From Bacilli bacterium (GTDB taxonomy: Bacteria; Bacillota_I; Bacilli_A; RF39; UBA660): a stretch of DNA of 64,000 nt. Each line of letters begins with the position of its first letter. Position 1 is the stretch's first letter. Below, piece after piece: positions 1 to 9,888 of the stretch. A program made the translations under genes and the position numbers. The notes below the pieces were generated by a model, which worked only from the letters and a program-made list of their open reading frames with translations, was not told where the DNA came from and did no database searches. The stretch covers positions 38,565-102,564 of the forward strand of contig JAFXZC010000002.1 of NCBI GenBank assembly GCA_017541445.1. The letters are read 5' to 3'.

Positions 1-1625
1 AATTCCATATTTGTTACTTTTGCCGTATTCCATCCAGATAATCCCTCAATTATAACACTTGATGCACGATTTCCAACACCTTGGAACATACCACTCATAT
101 CAGTTACATTCGATGTGTCCCAACTATCTAAACCAGATATTTTTACGCTTTCTCCACTATCTAAACCTGCTCTATAAAACATTCCCGACATATCTTCAAC
201 TTTTGAAAAATCTAAATAAGATAAATCTAAATCTATACTATCAGAAAAAGAACTACCAAACATAAACTTAGCATCTCCAACATAAGAAGTATTTATTCCT
301 TCTAATGATAAAGAACTAGATAAACGAGTAAAATCATCAAATAAAACAGAAGAATCACTATTTAAATATATATCATCTGTTTCAGTATAATAATAAACTA
401 TATAACTACTTGAATCATACCAAGCATATATTAATTCATCAGAATCAGGAGAAGATATAATATTAGGAGTTAACTCAACTCTTGCAAGCCAATCTTTAAA
501 TCTTTCTTTACATTCATCCTCTTCTACTATCTTATAAATATCCGTTTCATCTTCATCATATACTATATATTTAATTTGATTAGTGCCATCAGGTTTATAT
601 TTATAAAAACCTAAATAAACTAAACTAGAAATCAAATCACCTTTTGAAACTGGAGTACCACCACTACTGTGCGTATAATAATAACTATTGGAATTCTGAT
701 TTGGTCCATGAATCGATCTCAATGTTTTGGTAATGGTCGAACTGAATTTAGAATTAGCAACCTCATCTGTTACACCATTTTTTAAAATTTCTAATTGTTC
801 ATCTCCTAATGCTTTAACTTCATCAGGAAGTGTATCACTTCTTACAAGATTAGCCATCCCATATAAAGATAATTTTCTAAATTTTGCATTTACTATAGGA
901 CCTTCATCAAATTCAGCAATCTTTCTTATTTGAATATGTGATTCTATCTTTAATTCAAATTTATTAATAGCATAAACTAACATTGGCATAATACATATAC
1001 CAATAATTAAAATCATATATTTAGCTACTTTATGTTTTCTCAATATTATAATAATAATTAAAGAAATAATTAATAATACAATACCTATAACAATCTTTCC
1101 AGAAGTAGTATTAGGATTCACTATCTCTTTAACAGTATCTGTATTTATCAATTCTTCAACACCTATTAAAGGTTCTATTACTGAATTATTTTTCTTTTCC
1201 TCAATAAAATTAGCTTTAATAACATTATCTGCATTATAAAAACCATTATCTAATTCATCATCTGGTATCTCTTCCAAATATAAAACATTTAAAAAAACTG
1301 TCTTACTAGAATTAGCACTAATAATATTATTATCTTCATCAAAAGTAAATATATACTCTATATATTCAGAATCACTATCTATTTCACCAAATTCATAATT
1401 AGTTTCAGTATCATTATCAATTACAATTTTATATTGTAAATTATCTCCAACATTTCTTAATCCTAAATCAAGAATAATTTTATCATCTACTACTTTAGCA
1501 GGAGTATTCTCCAAATAACTTTTTGCATTATTTACTAATTCAATAGATTCAATATGAATATCACCTTCTGCATATACTATAAAAGGAATAAATAATAACA
1601 ATATAAAAGATAATAATTTCTTCAT
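1..1625 (-). CDS. BspA-like (DUF285 repeat) surface protein, C-terminus outside the window
   Basis: The gene begins with a hydrophobic signal peptide (MKKLLSFILLLFIPFIVYA) and runs off the left edge, so about 541 residues are visible. Roughly residues 20-160 form an extracellular-looking domain. NPNTTSGK and a strong hydrophobic helix with a basic RKHK end follow near residue 165-190, and a second hydrophobic stretch follows that. Further on there are DUF285/BspA-type repeats, recognisable by the repeated DMSGMF core with SWDTSNVTDMSGMF-type units. Such repeats are known from surface proteins of gut and oral bacteria and Mollicutes, often adhesins. The internal NPNT + helix looks like an anchoring signal placed in mid-protein, so the ORF may be a fusion of a short anchored protein with a BspA protein. 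Function beyond surface display is unknown. Confidence 0.75.
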   Translation of the reverse strand, partial: MKKLLSFILLLFIPFIVYAEGDIHIESIELVNNAKSYLENTPAKVVDDKIILDLGLRNVGDNLQYKIVIDNDTETNYEFGEIDSDSEYIEYIFTFDEDNNIISANSSKTVFLNVLYLEEIPDDELDNGFYNADNVIKANFIEEKKNNSVIEPLIGVEELINTDTVKEIVNPNTTSGKIVIGIVLLIISLIIIIILRKHKVAKYMILIIGICIMPMLVYAINKFELKIESHIQIRKIAEFDEGPIVNAKFRKLSLYGMANLVRSDTLPDEVKALGDEQLEILKNGVTDEVANSKFSSTITKTLRSIHGPNQNSNSYYYTHSSGGTPVSKGDLISSLVYLGFYKYKPDGTNQIKYIVYDEDETDIYKIVEEDECKERFKDWLARVELTPNIISSPDSDELIYAWYDSSSYIVYYYTETDDIYLNSDSSVLFDDFTRLSSSLSLEGINTSYVGDAKFMFGSSFSDSIDLDLSYLDFSKVEDMSGMFYRAGLDSGESVKISGLDSWDTSNVTDMSGMFQGVGNRASSVIIEGLSGWNTAKVTNME

Positions 1626-1672
1626 AATAACACTCCATATCCTAATAATAATATAACATAAAAATAAAAAAT

Positions 1673-1695
1673 AAAAAAGATGACTAATCGTCATC
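1673..1695 (-). terminator. Intrinsic terminator of the acyl-CoA synthetase gene
   Basis: On the minus strand GATGAC / GTCATC arms flank a 5-nt loop and are followed by six T. The 5' arm is made of the last Asp codons, and the stop codon lies in the loop and stem. Confidence 0.75.
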
Positions 1696-3414
1696 TTCAT
1701 CATGATCTTCTTGTAATTTTCTAAAATCCACTTTACCTAATTTAGTTTTAGGTAATTGTTTTCTAAATACAAAATCATGTGGAACCATATATTTAGCAAG
1801 ATTCTTTTTACAATAATTCTTAATATCAGCTTTAACAAATAAACCATGATATCCTTCTCTTAAAACAATAAATGCTTTAGGCACCTCTTGTTTATAAGGA
1901 TGCGGAACACCAACTACACTACACTGTAATACAGCAGGATGAGCTTCAATTATTTCTTCAATATGAGCAGGATATACATTATATCCAGAAGAAATAATCA
2001 TTCTCTTACTTCTACCTTCTATAAATAAGAAACCATCTTCATCCATTCTACCTAAATCACCAGTATGTAACCAAACATAACCATCATTATGTATTTGCAA
2101 AGCATCATTAGTTTCCGATTCATTATTTAAATAACCAGTCATTAAAGCCTTAGTATGAATACATATTTCACCTATTTCACCAAAAGGCAATGTTTCTCTA
2201 GTACCAGGATCTATTATCTTAACAATATTACCAGGTAAAGGAATACCTACACTACCACTCTTATTAGCAATATTAGAACCTAATGTAACAGCAGCTAATG
2301 CTTCACTTAAACCATAACCTTGAGTAATAATAGCATCACTATTATGTTTATGTAAATATTCATTAACTCTATCTTCTAAATTCTTACTTAATTTATCTCC
2401 ACCACTAACTATATACTTAACAAAAGATAAATCTAAATCTTTTTCATTATTAGCACTTATTAACGCTTCAAATAAAGTAGGAACACCTACTACAAAAGCA
2501 GGTTTAGTTTTAGCTAACAATGTATCAAATTTCTTAGCATCAAATTGAGGTACTAAAACAACAGTCATACCTTTAACTAATAAACAATGCATAGTAACAC
2601 CTAAGCCAAAACCATGGAAATTAGGCATTACTGCTAATGATTTATCACCAACATTTAAATCTTTTAAAACCATAATACCTTGTTCAGCTAATAAACCAAA
2701 AGATCTATTAGATAAAACTACATTCTTAGGTTTACCACTAGTACCACCACTATGTAATATAACAGCACTAGTATTCTTACCACATTTCTTACCAGGTCTA
2801 TCTTTATAGAATATACTAGACCACATAAATCTAAACCATTTGCATCTATCAACTGTTTTCTTTATTAATTTAAAATTCTTTAATTGAATAGCTTTATAAC
2901 CAGTCTTCATAGCTATTGGCATATAATCAGCAGCACTAACAATAATTATCTTTTCTACCTCAGTAGATTCAATAACATTGTGAGCAACATTATATACTTG
3001 ATCTAAAATAACTACTGCTCTACTCTTTGTAGAATTTAAACTATCTTTTATCTCTTCTTCAGCAGATAAAGGATGTAACATATTAGCAATAGCACCTATC
3101 TTATTTAAAGCATATAAAGCAATTAAAACATTAGGAACATTAGGCATACATAAAGTAACAATATCTCCTTTATTAATACCCATCTTTCTAAAAGATAAAT
3201 AACATCTATCTACTTTTCTAACTAACCATTTATAAGTAAACTTTTTACCAAAGTATTCTAAAGCAATACCATTAGGATAATTATCTCTAGCAAGAGCTAC
3301 TTGATCATACATGGTATTATTAGGTATCTTAACATCTAATTGCTCATCAGTATAATATTTAGCCCAAGGCCTATAAATTTTTTTTCTCTTTTTAAATAAA
3401 TCAAATATAGACAT
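1684..3414 (-). CDS. AMP-binding long-chain acyl-CoA synthetase-like protein
   Basis: A member of the ANL adenylate-forming family, which activates a carboxylate with ATP and transfers it to CoA, here probably a fatty acid for membrane lipid synthesis. Visible core motifs are the P-loop-like LHSGGTSGKPKNVVLS, GYGLSEA, WLHTGDLG, and GRSKRMIISSGYNVYP before the C-terminal lid, with a late Lys in KTKLGKVDF that could be the adenylation lysine. The size, about 576 residues, is normal. An in-frame GTG lies 12 bases upstream, but ATG at 3414 has AAGG five bases before it and starts just after the stop of the upstream membrane-protein gene, so I prefer it. Substrate chain length cannot be read from sequence; an o-succinylbenzoate-CoA ligase-like role is less likely without menaquinone genes nearby. 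Confidence 0.85.
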   Translation of the reverse strand: MSIFDLFKKRKKIYRPWAKYYTDEQLDVKIPNNTMYDQVALARDNYPNGIALEYFGKKFTYKWLVRKVDRCYLSFRKMGINKGDIVTLCMPNVPNVLIALYALNKIGAIANMLHPLSAEEEIKDSLNSTKSRAVVILDQVYNVAHNVIESTEVEKIIIVSAADYMPIAMKTGYKAIQLKNFKLIKKTVDRCKWFRFMWSSIFYKDRPGKKCGKNTSAVILHSGGTSGKPKNVVLSNRSFGLLAEQGIMVLKDLNVGDKSLAVMPNFHGFGLGVTMHCLLVKGMTVVLVPQFDAKKFDTLLAKTKPAFVVGVPTLFEALISANNEKDLDLSFVKYIVSGGDKLSKNLEDRVNEYLHKHNSDAIITQGYGLSEALAAVTLGSNIANKSGSVGIPLPGNIVKIIDPGTRETLPFGEIGEICIHTKALMTGYLNNESETNDALQIHNDGYVWLHTGDLGRMDEDGFLFIEGRSKRMIISSGYNVYPAHIEEIIEAHPAVLQCSVVGVPHPYKQEVPKAFIVLREGYHGLFVKADIKNYCKKNLAKYMVPHDFVFRKQLPKTKLGKVDFRKLQEDHDEDDD

Positions 3415-3415
3415 A

Positions 3416-3817
3416 TTAACCTTCACACCTATTAACTACTATTTCAAAAGTTTCACCTTCAAAAGCATGTAACTCTTTATCACTACTTCTAAAAATAAAA
3501 TTATCATCTACTTTATCAAATGCATAAAAATTATCTCCAATAACTATTTTATAATTACCTTCAATAGTACCTCTTAATAAAGTAGAATTATTTAAATTCT
3601 CAACTTTTTTCATTTCTTTATTTATTTTAGATAATTCTTCTGTTGTAATAATACATTCAACATAACCTCTTTGTTGTTCATTCTCAATATGTTTATATAC
3701 TTTTAAATCAACAACTTCATCTTTCTTAGCATGTTGTTTAGTTAAAACAAATAAACATATTAATAACATTATTACACCAACAACAGCAGCAATCTTTAAT
3801 TCTAATCTACTTTTCAT
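3416..3817 (-). CDS. Small membrane-anchored hypothetical protein
   Basis: About 133 residues: a short basic N-terminus, one membrane helix (residues ~8-27) and a ~100-residue extracellular domain rich in charged residues ending in FEIVVNRCEG. I do not recognise the family. ATG at 3817 is preceded by AGGTGG at proper spacing; an upstream GTG frame extension lacks a site of its own. Its stop abuts the start of the acyl-CoA synthetase gene, so the two are probably co-transcribed, but no functional link is evident. Confidence 0.6.
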   Translation of the reverse strand: MKSRLELKIAAVVGVIMLLICLFVLTKQHAKKDEVVDLKVYKHIENEQQRGYVECIITTEELSKINKEMKKVENLNNSTLLRGTIEGNYKIVIGDNFYAFDKVDDNFIFRSSDKELHAFEGETFEIVVNRCEG

Positions 3818-3852
3818 TTCTAAAACCACCTATCCTTCAACATTATATCATA

Positions 3853-5211
3853 TCAAGCAATAGCTTGGTAAACGAATTGTAATATAAATATAATAGTAAA
3901 TATATATATAATCATTGAAACATCTTTACCTTTACCTTTTACTAAATTAAGTAAAGTATAGAAAATAAAACCAAATTGAATACCAGTAGTAATTGAATAT
4001 GCAAATGGCATCATTACTATAGTAAAGAATGCAGGAATAGCTACTAACATATCTTTCCAATCAATAGAACCAACATTTTCCATTGTAGAAACACCTATTA
4101 AGATTAAAATAGGAGCAATAGCAGCCATAGGAACACAAGCTACTAAAGGAGATAAGAATGTTGATAAAGCAAAACATAAAGCAGCAAAAACAGCAGTTAA
4201 ACCAGTTCTACCACCAGCTTCAATACCAGCACTACTCTCTAAATAAGTAGTAACATTACTAGTACCCATAATAGCACCTATACAAGTACCAGTAGCATCA
4301 GCAAACATTGCTTTCTCTAATTTCTTAGGCATTTTATTATTTTCTATTTTAAATATTTTAGCTTTCTTACCAGTACCAATAAATACACCTATCGTATCAA
4401 ATAAATCACTTAAACATAAAGTCATAATAGTCATAATAACAACTACTAATCCAGCTTTAGCACTAAATAAACCAACAAAATCTAATTTCATAAAAGTCGG
4501 TTTAACAGAAGGAAAAATAGTATAGTTAGAAAAACTTGGTAAAGAAGTAACCTTCATAGGAATACCAATTATAGTAGTAACTAAAATACCCCATAAATAA
4601 GCTCCCTTAATCTTTTTAACAACTAATATAGAAGTAATAATTAAACCAATAGCAGCTAATACTATTGCCATAACATTAAAATTAGCTAACTTAGGAACAA
4701 CATCTCCCGCTAAAGCATTACCATTATTAACATTACTAACACTATAATCAATAAAACCAGCATTTCTTATACCACAAAAACATATAAATAAACCTATACC
4801 AACAGTAATAGCTTCTTGTAAAAAATTAGGTATAGCAAATATAATCTTCTTCCTTAAACTAGTAACAGTTATTAATAAATTTAAAATACCACATATAAAT
4901 ACCATAGCTAAAGATTCTTCCCATCTGAATCCTAAACTACCACATAAAGTATAAGTAAATAATGCATTTAAACCTAAACCAGCACTAGCTACATATGGAA
5001 CATTAGCATATAAACCTAAAAATAAAGTACCACATATAGAAGTAATAATAGTAGCAGCATATACTGAATTATAATCCATACCAGCTTGAGATAATATAGT
5101 TGGATTAACAAATATAATATAACTCATAGCCATAAAAGTAGTTAAACCAGCTATTAATTCAGTAACTACATTAGTATTATTTTCTTTTAATTTAAATATC
5201 TTTTCTAACAT
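3853..5211 (-). CDS. NCS2-family purine (hypoxanthine/guanine/adenine) permease, AzgA type
   Basis: A polytopic membrane protein of 452 residues with the hallmark N-terminal segment AGLTTFMAMSYIIFVNP of the AzgA/PbuG/PbuO branch of nucleobase:proton symporters. About 12-14 hydrophobic helices are visible, with conserved TSN and SSAGIEAGGRTGLTAV segments in the transport core. It would import hypoxanthine, guanine or adenine for salvage. The ~200-base leader before the start has no purine-riboswitch signature that I can recognise. Exact base specificity is not deducible. Confidence 0.88.
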   Translation of the reverse strand: MLEKIFKLKENNTNVVTELIAGLTTFMAMSYIIFVNPTILSQAGMDYNSVYAATIITSICGTLFLGLYANVPYVASAGLGLNALFTYTLCGSLGFRWEESLAMVFICGILNLLITVTSLRKKIIFAIPNFLQEAITVGIGLFICFCGIRNAGFIDYSVSNVNNGNALAGDVVPKLANFNVMAIVLAAIGLIITSILVVKKIKGAYLWGILVTTIIGIPMKVTSLPSFSNYTIFPSVKPTFMKLDFVGLFSAKAGLVVVIMTIMTLCLSDLFDTIGVFIGTGKKAKIFKIENNKMPKKLEKAMFADATGTCIGAIMGTSNVTTYLESSAGIEAGGRTGLTAVFAALCFALSTFLSPLVACVPMAAIAPILILIGVSTMENVGSIDWKDMLVAIPAFFTIVMMPFAYSITTGIQFGFIFYTLLNLVKGKGKDVSMIIYIFTIIFILQFVYQAIA

Positions 5212-5357
5212 ATAAACACATCCTATTGTCTATATAATTTTAACATATTTAAATAAAAAAAAACATAAAAAATAAAATCGTATTTTTTACTATTTTCTTA
5301 CATATCTTACAGATTTATTTTTAAAATAATATAATACCAAAATAATAACTTTCAACT

Positions 5358-5388
5358 ATTGAAAAAATAATTAAATTCGAGTAATATG
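5358..5388 (+). promoter_or_regulatory. Possible promoter of the 5411 surface-protein gene
   Basis: TTGAAA is followed 17 bases later by TAATAT, and an alternative -10, TATGAT, lies three bases further on. AGGAG sits just before the ATG at 5411. The intergenic stretch is AT-rich, so a match of this quality could occur by chance. Confidence 0.35.
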
Positions 5389-5410
5389 ATAATAGAAAGT
5401 AGGAGAAAAG

Positions 5411-7411
5411 ATGAAAAAATATCTAAATTTATTATTTTTATTTGTGTTAGGACTATTTACAGTACCTCTGATAATTAATGCAGAAGTAACAGATAATACT
5501 GGGCCAACACTTAATGAATATTCGTTTCCAACAACAACATTATATTTTAACGAAACAACAACTGTTGAAATAGATGCTACAGACGATATTTCAGGAGTTG
5601 CATTTGCACAATTTATGTTTAAAAACGTTAACGATAATACACGTACAACAATATTTGTAAATAACCTTAATAATGGTAAAGGCACTTATACTACACAAGA
5701 AATAAGTGGTAATATAGGAAATTATGAACTAGAAAGAATCAATTTAATTGATAAAAGTTCCAACATTACAGGTTATGTAGCAAAAAAATATGCATCAACA
5801 TGTGCAACATGTAAAACTGCCGAAGATATTACAATTGAAATTAAGAAACCTGAAAATCTAAAATATCCTCATATTGAAAGTATAAATATTTCAAAAACAA
5901 ATATTAATCCAGGTGAAGAAGTAACATTTACTATTACTGTAGATAGTGAAACAGTAAAGTCGATAATTTTATGGTACTCTAAAAATGTTATTAATATTAA
6001 TACAAGTGCAAGTAATAGTAAAACAATCACAAAAACAGTAAATATCTTTGATATCCCAGGATTTGAATATGAACTACAATCAATTACTGTAGAAGATCAG
6101 AATGGTCTTTCAACATATTATAATAAAACTAATAATTTATTAAATTTAAGCAATTACAAAATAACAGTATTTGGAGAAAAAGACACTACTCCACCAGAAT
6201 TAAAAAGTTTTAAAATTACAAACTCAAACAATACAGTTTATGCTCCAGGAATTCTAAAAGCTGAATTATCTGCAATTGATAATCTTCCAAATAACATTAG
6301 AGAAGTACATGTAAATTTTATGAAAAAAGACGGCAAAACTACATATGGATTCATATGTTATGGCAACGATTCAGGTTATACATGTAACTACGAAATAAAT
6401 CAATATTTTGATACTGGTACATATTATATAACTAGTATAGAAGTTACTGATAATACATTTAATACAAGTTATTATAGTTATAATTCAGAAAAAGAAGATC
6501 ATAAAATAGATTATGTGGAATTTATTGTAGACACAGATACAAAAAGTGATGTTGTATCTTCAACAATAAATAACGAAATGTTAGATAAAATTAAAAATGC
6601 TAAAGACGATGCAACTATATCATTAGATTCCACAAAAAATTCTATAGTAAAAAAAGAAATATTCGATGCTATTTACGGAACAAATAAAACCCTTATAATC
6701 GAATCAAATGGTATTCAATGGATCTTTAATGGCCAAAAAGTTACTAATGAAACAAAAGATATAGACGTAAAAGTTAACATATACCAAAATAGAGAAAAAG
6801 ATGATGATAGTGCTCTAAACTCTGTTAATTCAATAATGATTGACTTTGCAAAAAATGGATTATTACCAGGAGTTGCAAAAGTAAGAATAAAAGCTGATTA
6901 TGCACTTAAAGATTTTATAGGAATTAATAATTTATATGTTTACTACTATGATCCAGAAAGTGAATTATTAGATCCCGTAGCACAACAAATTGATATGACA
7001 GAAGATGGATATTATGAATTTTATATTGAACACAATAGTAAATACATGATAGCAAATAGTATTCCAAACAAAAAATATATTTCTGAGAAAACAGATGACT
7101 TAGTAATTAATAATATAGAAGACACAACTAATAATTATGAAATCAAAGATAATAACACAGATGTAAAATTAGACAACAAAGAAATAGTAAGTGAAAATAA
7201 TAAAGATACAAAAAAAGATAACAAATTACCTATAATATTTGTATCTATATTAGCCATCATCATAATAATTATCACAATAGTTATAATAGTAAAGAAAAAA
7301 ACAAACAAGAAAACAGTTGAAGAAGTTAAACAAAATAATACTGAAGAAAAAACTACTGACAACAATGAAAAAAATGATTTAACAGAAACTACAGATAATA
7401 CTGAAAATTAA
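5411..7411 (+). CDS. Secreted Ig-like-repeat surface protein with C-terminal membrane anchor
   Basis: A 666-residue protein with a signal peptide (residues 1-25, ending around INAEV). Several beta-rich segments follow that resemble bacterial Ig-like modules: DNTGPTLNEYSFPTTT, the PGEEVTFTITV region and DTTPPELKSFKITNSN. A more compact domain covers residues ~380-550. The C-terminus has a Lys/Asp-rich linker, a 20-residue Ile/Val membrane helix near residue 600 and a ~45-residue charged cytoplasmic tail. There is no NPxTG-type motif before the helix, so it is probably membrane-anchored rather than sorted. The start has AGGAG seven bases upstream. It is a single-gene unit flanked by terminators. 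Function unknown; adhesion or sensing are guesses. Confidence 0.75.
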   Translation: MKKYLNLLFLFVLGLFTVPLIINAEVTDNTGPTLNEYSFPTTTLYFNETTTVEIDATDDISGVAFAQFMFKNVNDNTRTTIFVNNLNNGKGTYTTQEISGNIGNYELERINLIDKSSNITGYVAKKYASTCATCKTAEDITIEIKKPENLKYPHIESINISKTNINPGEEVTFTITVDSETVKSIILWYSKNVININTSASNSKTITKTVNIFDIPGFEYELQSITVEDQNGLSTYYNKTNNLLNLSNYKITVFGEKDTTPPELKSFKITNSNNTVYAPGILKAELSAIDNLPNNIREVHVNFMKKDGKTTYGFICYGNDSGYTCNYEINQYFDTGTYYITSIEVTDNTFNTSYYSYNSEKEDHKIDYVEFIVDTDTKSDVVSSTINNEMLDKIKNAKDDATISLDSTKNSIVKKEIFDAIYGTNKTLIIESNGIQWIFNGQKVTNETKDIDVKVNIYQNREKDDDSALNSVNSIMIDFAKNGLLPGVAKVRIKADYALKDFIGINNLYVYYYDPESELLDPVAQQIDMTEDGYYEFYIEHNSKYMIANSIPNKKYISEKTDDLVINNIEDTTNNYEIKDNNTDVKLDNKEIVSENNKDTKKDNKLPIIFVSILAIIIIIITIVIIVKKKTNKKTVEEVKQNNTEEKTTDNNEKNDLTETTDNTEN

Positions 7412-7418
7412 AAAAACA

Positions 7419-7447
7419 AAAAACAACCTCCAATAGGTTGTTTTTTT
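7419..7447 (+). terminator. Intrinsic terminator after the 5411 gene
   Basis: AACAACCT / AGGTTGTT arms with a short loop are followed by seven or more T just after the TAA stop. Confidence 0.8.
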
Positions 7448-7449
7448 AT

Positions 7450-7476
7450 AAAAAAAAAATCGAGTTAAACTCGATT
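7450..7476 (-). terminator. Intrinsic terminator of the 7475 gene
   Basis: On the minus strand ATCGAGT / ACTCGAT arms with a 3-nt loop and a long T run; the stem starts inside the stop codon. Confidence 0.75.
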
Positions 7477-8263
7477 ATGCTTTAGTTCTTTTAGCAACTA
7501 ATTTTCTTAATTCTATTTCACTCTTTACCATATATAAAGATTGAACAACAGAAGTCATATTATCATAATCAATAATATAACTAGAACCAGTAGTTAAATC
7601 TCTATACTCTAATTCTAATCTAGCAGTATCTAATTGTTCTTGAGTATAAGCAACACCAGTAATAAATTCTACAGTTCTCTTACTAGTTAAAGCTTTAATA
7701 TCTTCTTCACTAACACCTTTAGCTCTTAATTGTTCTACTTCTTTATTTAAACAATATCTAAAGATATTTTCATCATTTTGTTTTCTAGCAGCTTCCATCT
7801 TTTCAGCATCTAATCTACTAAATTCTTGCATTCTTTCTTCATTACTCATAGCCATCAACTTAATAACATAAGCTTCACTATTTAATCTTAATTCTTCTAA
7901 TTCTAAATCATTCATACCAGAATTTTTAGCATCTTCTAATCTACCAGTAACAAAGAATTCAGTAAATAATTCATATAATTCAGCAGCATTCATTCTAGCT
8001 AACATTTCACTAGCTCTTTTAGATCTTTTACTTCTTAATTCATCAATAGTTAAAAATAATTCATCTTCATATTCAGATCTTAATTGACTCATTTTTCTAG
8101 CTATCTCAATAGGAGTAATACCTTCAGTCTTAGATAACTTTTCAAACTCTTTTCTTAATCTAATTTCAATCATTTCTCTTTTTTTCTCTAAAGGAGTATT
8201 AGCTTTAGCTACAGTAAAATGAACTTCTCTATTAGTATTTTGTTTCTTTCCAAATTTAAACAT
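7475..8263 (-). CDS. Cytoplasmic alpha-helical hypothetical protein
   Basis: 262 residues with no membrane segment or signal peptide. The sequence is highly charged and predicted helical throughout, with heptad-like stretches such as EMIEIRLRKEFEKLSK and EIARKMSQLRSEYEDELFL. No catalytic motif is visible and I do not recognise the family. It is a single gene with its own terminator and lies upstream of nothing co-directional within ~60 bases. It could be a structural or adaptor protein; that is a guess. Confidence 0.6.
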   Translation of the reverse strand: MFKFGKKQNTNREVHFTVAKANTPLEKKREMIEIRLRKEFEKLSKTEGITPIEIARKMSQLRSEYEDELFLTIDELRSKRSKRASEMLARMNAAELYELFTEFFVTGRLEDAKNSGMNDLELEELRLNSEAYVIKLMAMSNEERMQEFSRLDAEKMEAARKQNDENIFRYCLNKEVEQLRAKGVSEEDIKALTSKRTVEFITGVAYTQEQLDTARLELEYRDLTTGSSYIIDYDNMTSVVQSLYMVKSEIELRKLVAKRTKA

Positions 8264-8322
8264 AAAAATCCCCTTCTTTTCGCATGATGTATAATACCAT
8301 TTAATAATAAAATAGTCAAATA

Positions 8323-8961
8323 TTAATTCTTAAATGAAGCATCAAAATAATATATAGGTCTATTCTCTTTATAATATTGTTTTTCAAAATCAGTCATAAT
8401 ATTATCAATAGGATTCTCATCATGATGTAAATCTAAACTAACTCTATCAAAAGAATACCAATATTGACTTAAACTTTCTAAAGAATAAGCAAATAAACCT
8501 TTATTATCAGTCTTCATAATAATATGTTTATGTTTCTTAAAAATCTTATCATATATTCTCAAATAATTTTCATGAGTAAACCTTTTCTTCTCATCAATCT
8601 TCTTAGGCCAAGGTTCACTAAAAGTTAAATAAATAGTATCTATTTCTTTACCAAATACTTTATCTATATCATGAGCGTCCATATTTAATATTCTTAAATT
8701 AGGAATCTTCATAGTAGCTAATTTCTGAATAGGCATAACTAATTGATCTTTAGATAATTCTACACCTATAAAATTAATATTAGGATATTTTAAAGCCATA
8801 TTAATAATAAACTCTCCTCTACCCATACCTAATTCTAAATTAATAGGATTACCATTATTAAAAACACTATGCCAATTATTCTTATATCTTTCTGGATCAC
8901 GAATTAAATAATTACTCTTATTAATAATACTATCAGCATTCTTAATCTTATTATATTGCAT
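8323..8961 (-). CDS. trmB: tRNA (guanine-N7-)-methyltransferase
   Basis: A 212-residue Rossmann-fold SAM methyltransferase that makes m7G46 in the variable loop of tRNAs. Visible family signatures are the SAM-binding LELGMGRGEFIINMA, the acidic FIGVELS strand end, and the diagnostic TrmB segment FSEPWPKKIDEKKRFTH, with a late TDFEKQYYKENRPIYY. Length and motif order match bacterial TrmB. The patatin-like gene ends four bases upstream of its start, so the two are one operon. Confidence 0.95.
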   Translation of the reverse strand: MQYNKIKNADSIINKSNYLIRDPERYKNNWHSVFNNGNPINLELGMGRGEFIINMALKYPNINFIGVELSKDQLVMPIQKLATMKIPNLRILNMDAHDIDKVFGKEIDTIYLTFSEPWPKKIDEKKRFTHENYLRIYDKIFKKHKHIIMKTDNKGLFAYSLESLSQYWYSFDRVSLDLHHDENPIDNIMTDFEKQYYKENRPIYYFDASFKN

Positions 8962-8965
8962 ATTA

Positions 8966-9799
8966 TTACTCCTTTATAAACTTCTTTAAATCATCTAATA
9001 CTTTTAAAGTATCACTAACACCTAAATCATATAATGCTTGTAATCTATCTGGATTCTTCTCTATTCTACTAGTTCTAACTACTTTAGAAGGTCTAATAAC
9101 AAATAATTCTTTATCATTATCTATCTCATCTAAACATTCATTATATTTAATATATCTATTATTAATATTATCTACTAATTTAGGATATTTCTTATACCAT
9201 AATTTAGGTATTATCTTAGTATGTTTTTTCTTTCTATAACCTAAAGGTTTAGTTAAAATAACAACTATCTTATCATAACCTAATTCTTTCATTTTCTTAA
9301 CAGGAATACTATCGGATAAAGCACCATCTAAATATTTATTCCCTTCATAATCAACTACATTAGAAACAAATGGCATAGATCCACTAGCTCTTAATAATTC
9401 CATTTCTTTCTTACTATCTTTAATTAAATGATATTCAGCTTCTCCACTAACTATATTAGTAACAGTAGCATAAAATTTAACTTTATTCTTATCAAATTCT
9501 TTATAATCAAAAGGATCTAATTTATTAGGTATTTCATCATAAGCAAATTCTTTATTAATTAAATCACCTGTTTTAAATAAAGTACCCATACCCATAAATC
9601 TTTTATCAGATGCATATTTCTTAATGTATCTAATTACTCTACCTCTTTGTTTAGATACATAATTAGCACCAAATAAAGCACCTGCAGAAACACCTATAAT
9701 ACAATCTACATTAATATCATTATCTAAAAAAGTATCTAATACACCAGCTGTATAAACACCTCTCATAGCTCCGCCTTCTAGCACTAAACCAACCTTCAT
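8966..9799 (-). CDS. Patatin-like phospholipase / acyl hydrolase (RssA-like)
   Basis: About 277 residues with the patatin fold signature: the oxyanion-hole glycine-rich LVLEGGAMRGVYTAGVLD, the nucleophile elbow GVSAG and the dyad aspartate in YLDGALSDSIPV (DGA variant of the DG[GA] motif). Family members hydrolyse acyl esters of phospholipids or related lipids. GTG and ATG codons occur upstream (9811, 9805). The GGTGATG element before the ATG at 9799, and the MKVGLVLEGG start seen in relatives, favour 9799. No signal peptide is present, so it is cytoplasmic or membrane-peripheral. Confidence 0.87.
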   Translation of the reverse strand: MKVGLVLEGGAMRGVYTAGVLDTFLDNDINVDCIIGVSAGALFGANYVSKQRGRVIRYIKKYASDKRFMGMGTLFKTGDLINKEFAYDEIPNKLDPFDYKEFDKNKVKFYATVTNIVSGEAEYHLIKDSKKEMELLRASGSMPFVSNVVDYEGNKYLDGALSDSIPVKKMKELGYDKIVVILTKPLGYRKKKHTKIIPKLWYKKYPKLVDNINNRYIKYNECLDEIDNDKELFVIRPSKVVRTSRIEKNPDRLQALYDLGVSDTLKVLDDLKKFIKE

Positions 9800-9863
9800 A
9801 TTCATCACCACTAAACTATTTGTATTTTAACATTAATTAAAATCAAATACAAATATACCTCAT

Positions 9864-9888
9864 AAAAAAAGTAGATATAAATCTACTT
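9864..9888 (-). terminator. Intrinsic terminator of the 9889 gene
   Basis: On the minus strand AGTAGAT / ATCTACT with a short loop and seven T immediately follows the stop codon. Confidence 0.75.

Noticed and set aside
5212..5410. Possible purine riboswitch in the permease leader
   Set aside because: The conserved purine-aptamer core is not present in this very AT-rich stretch.
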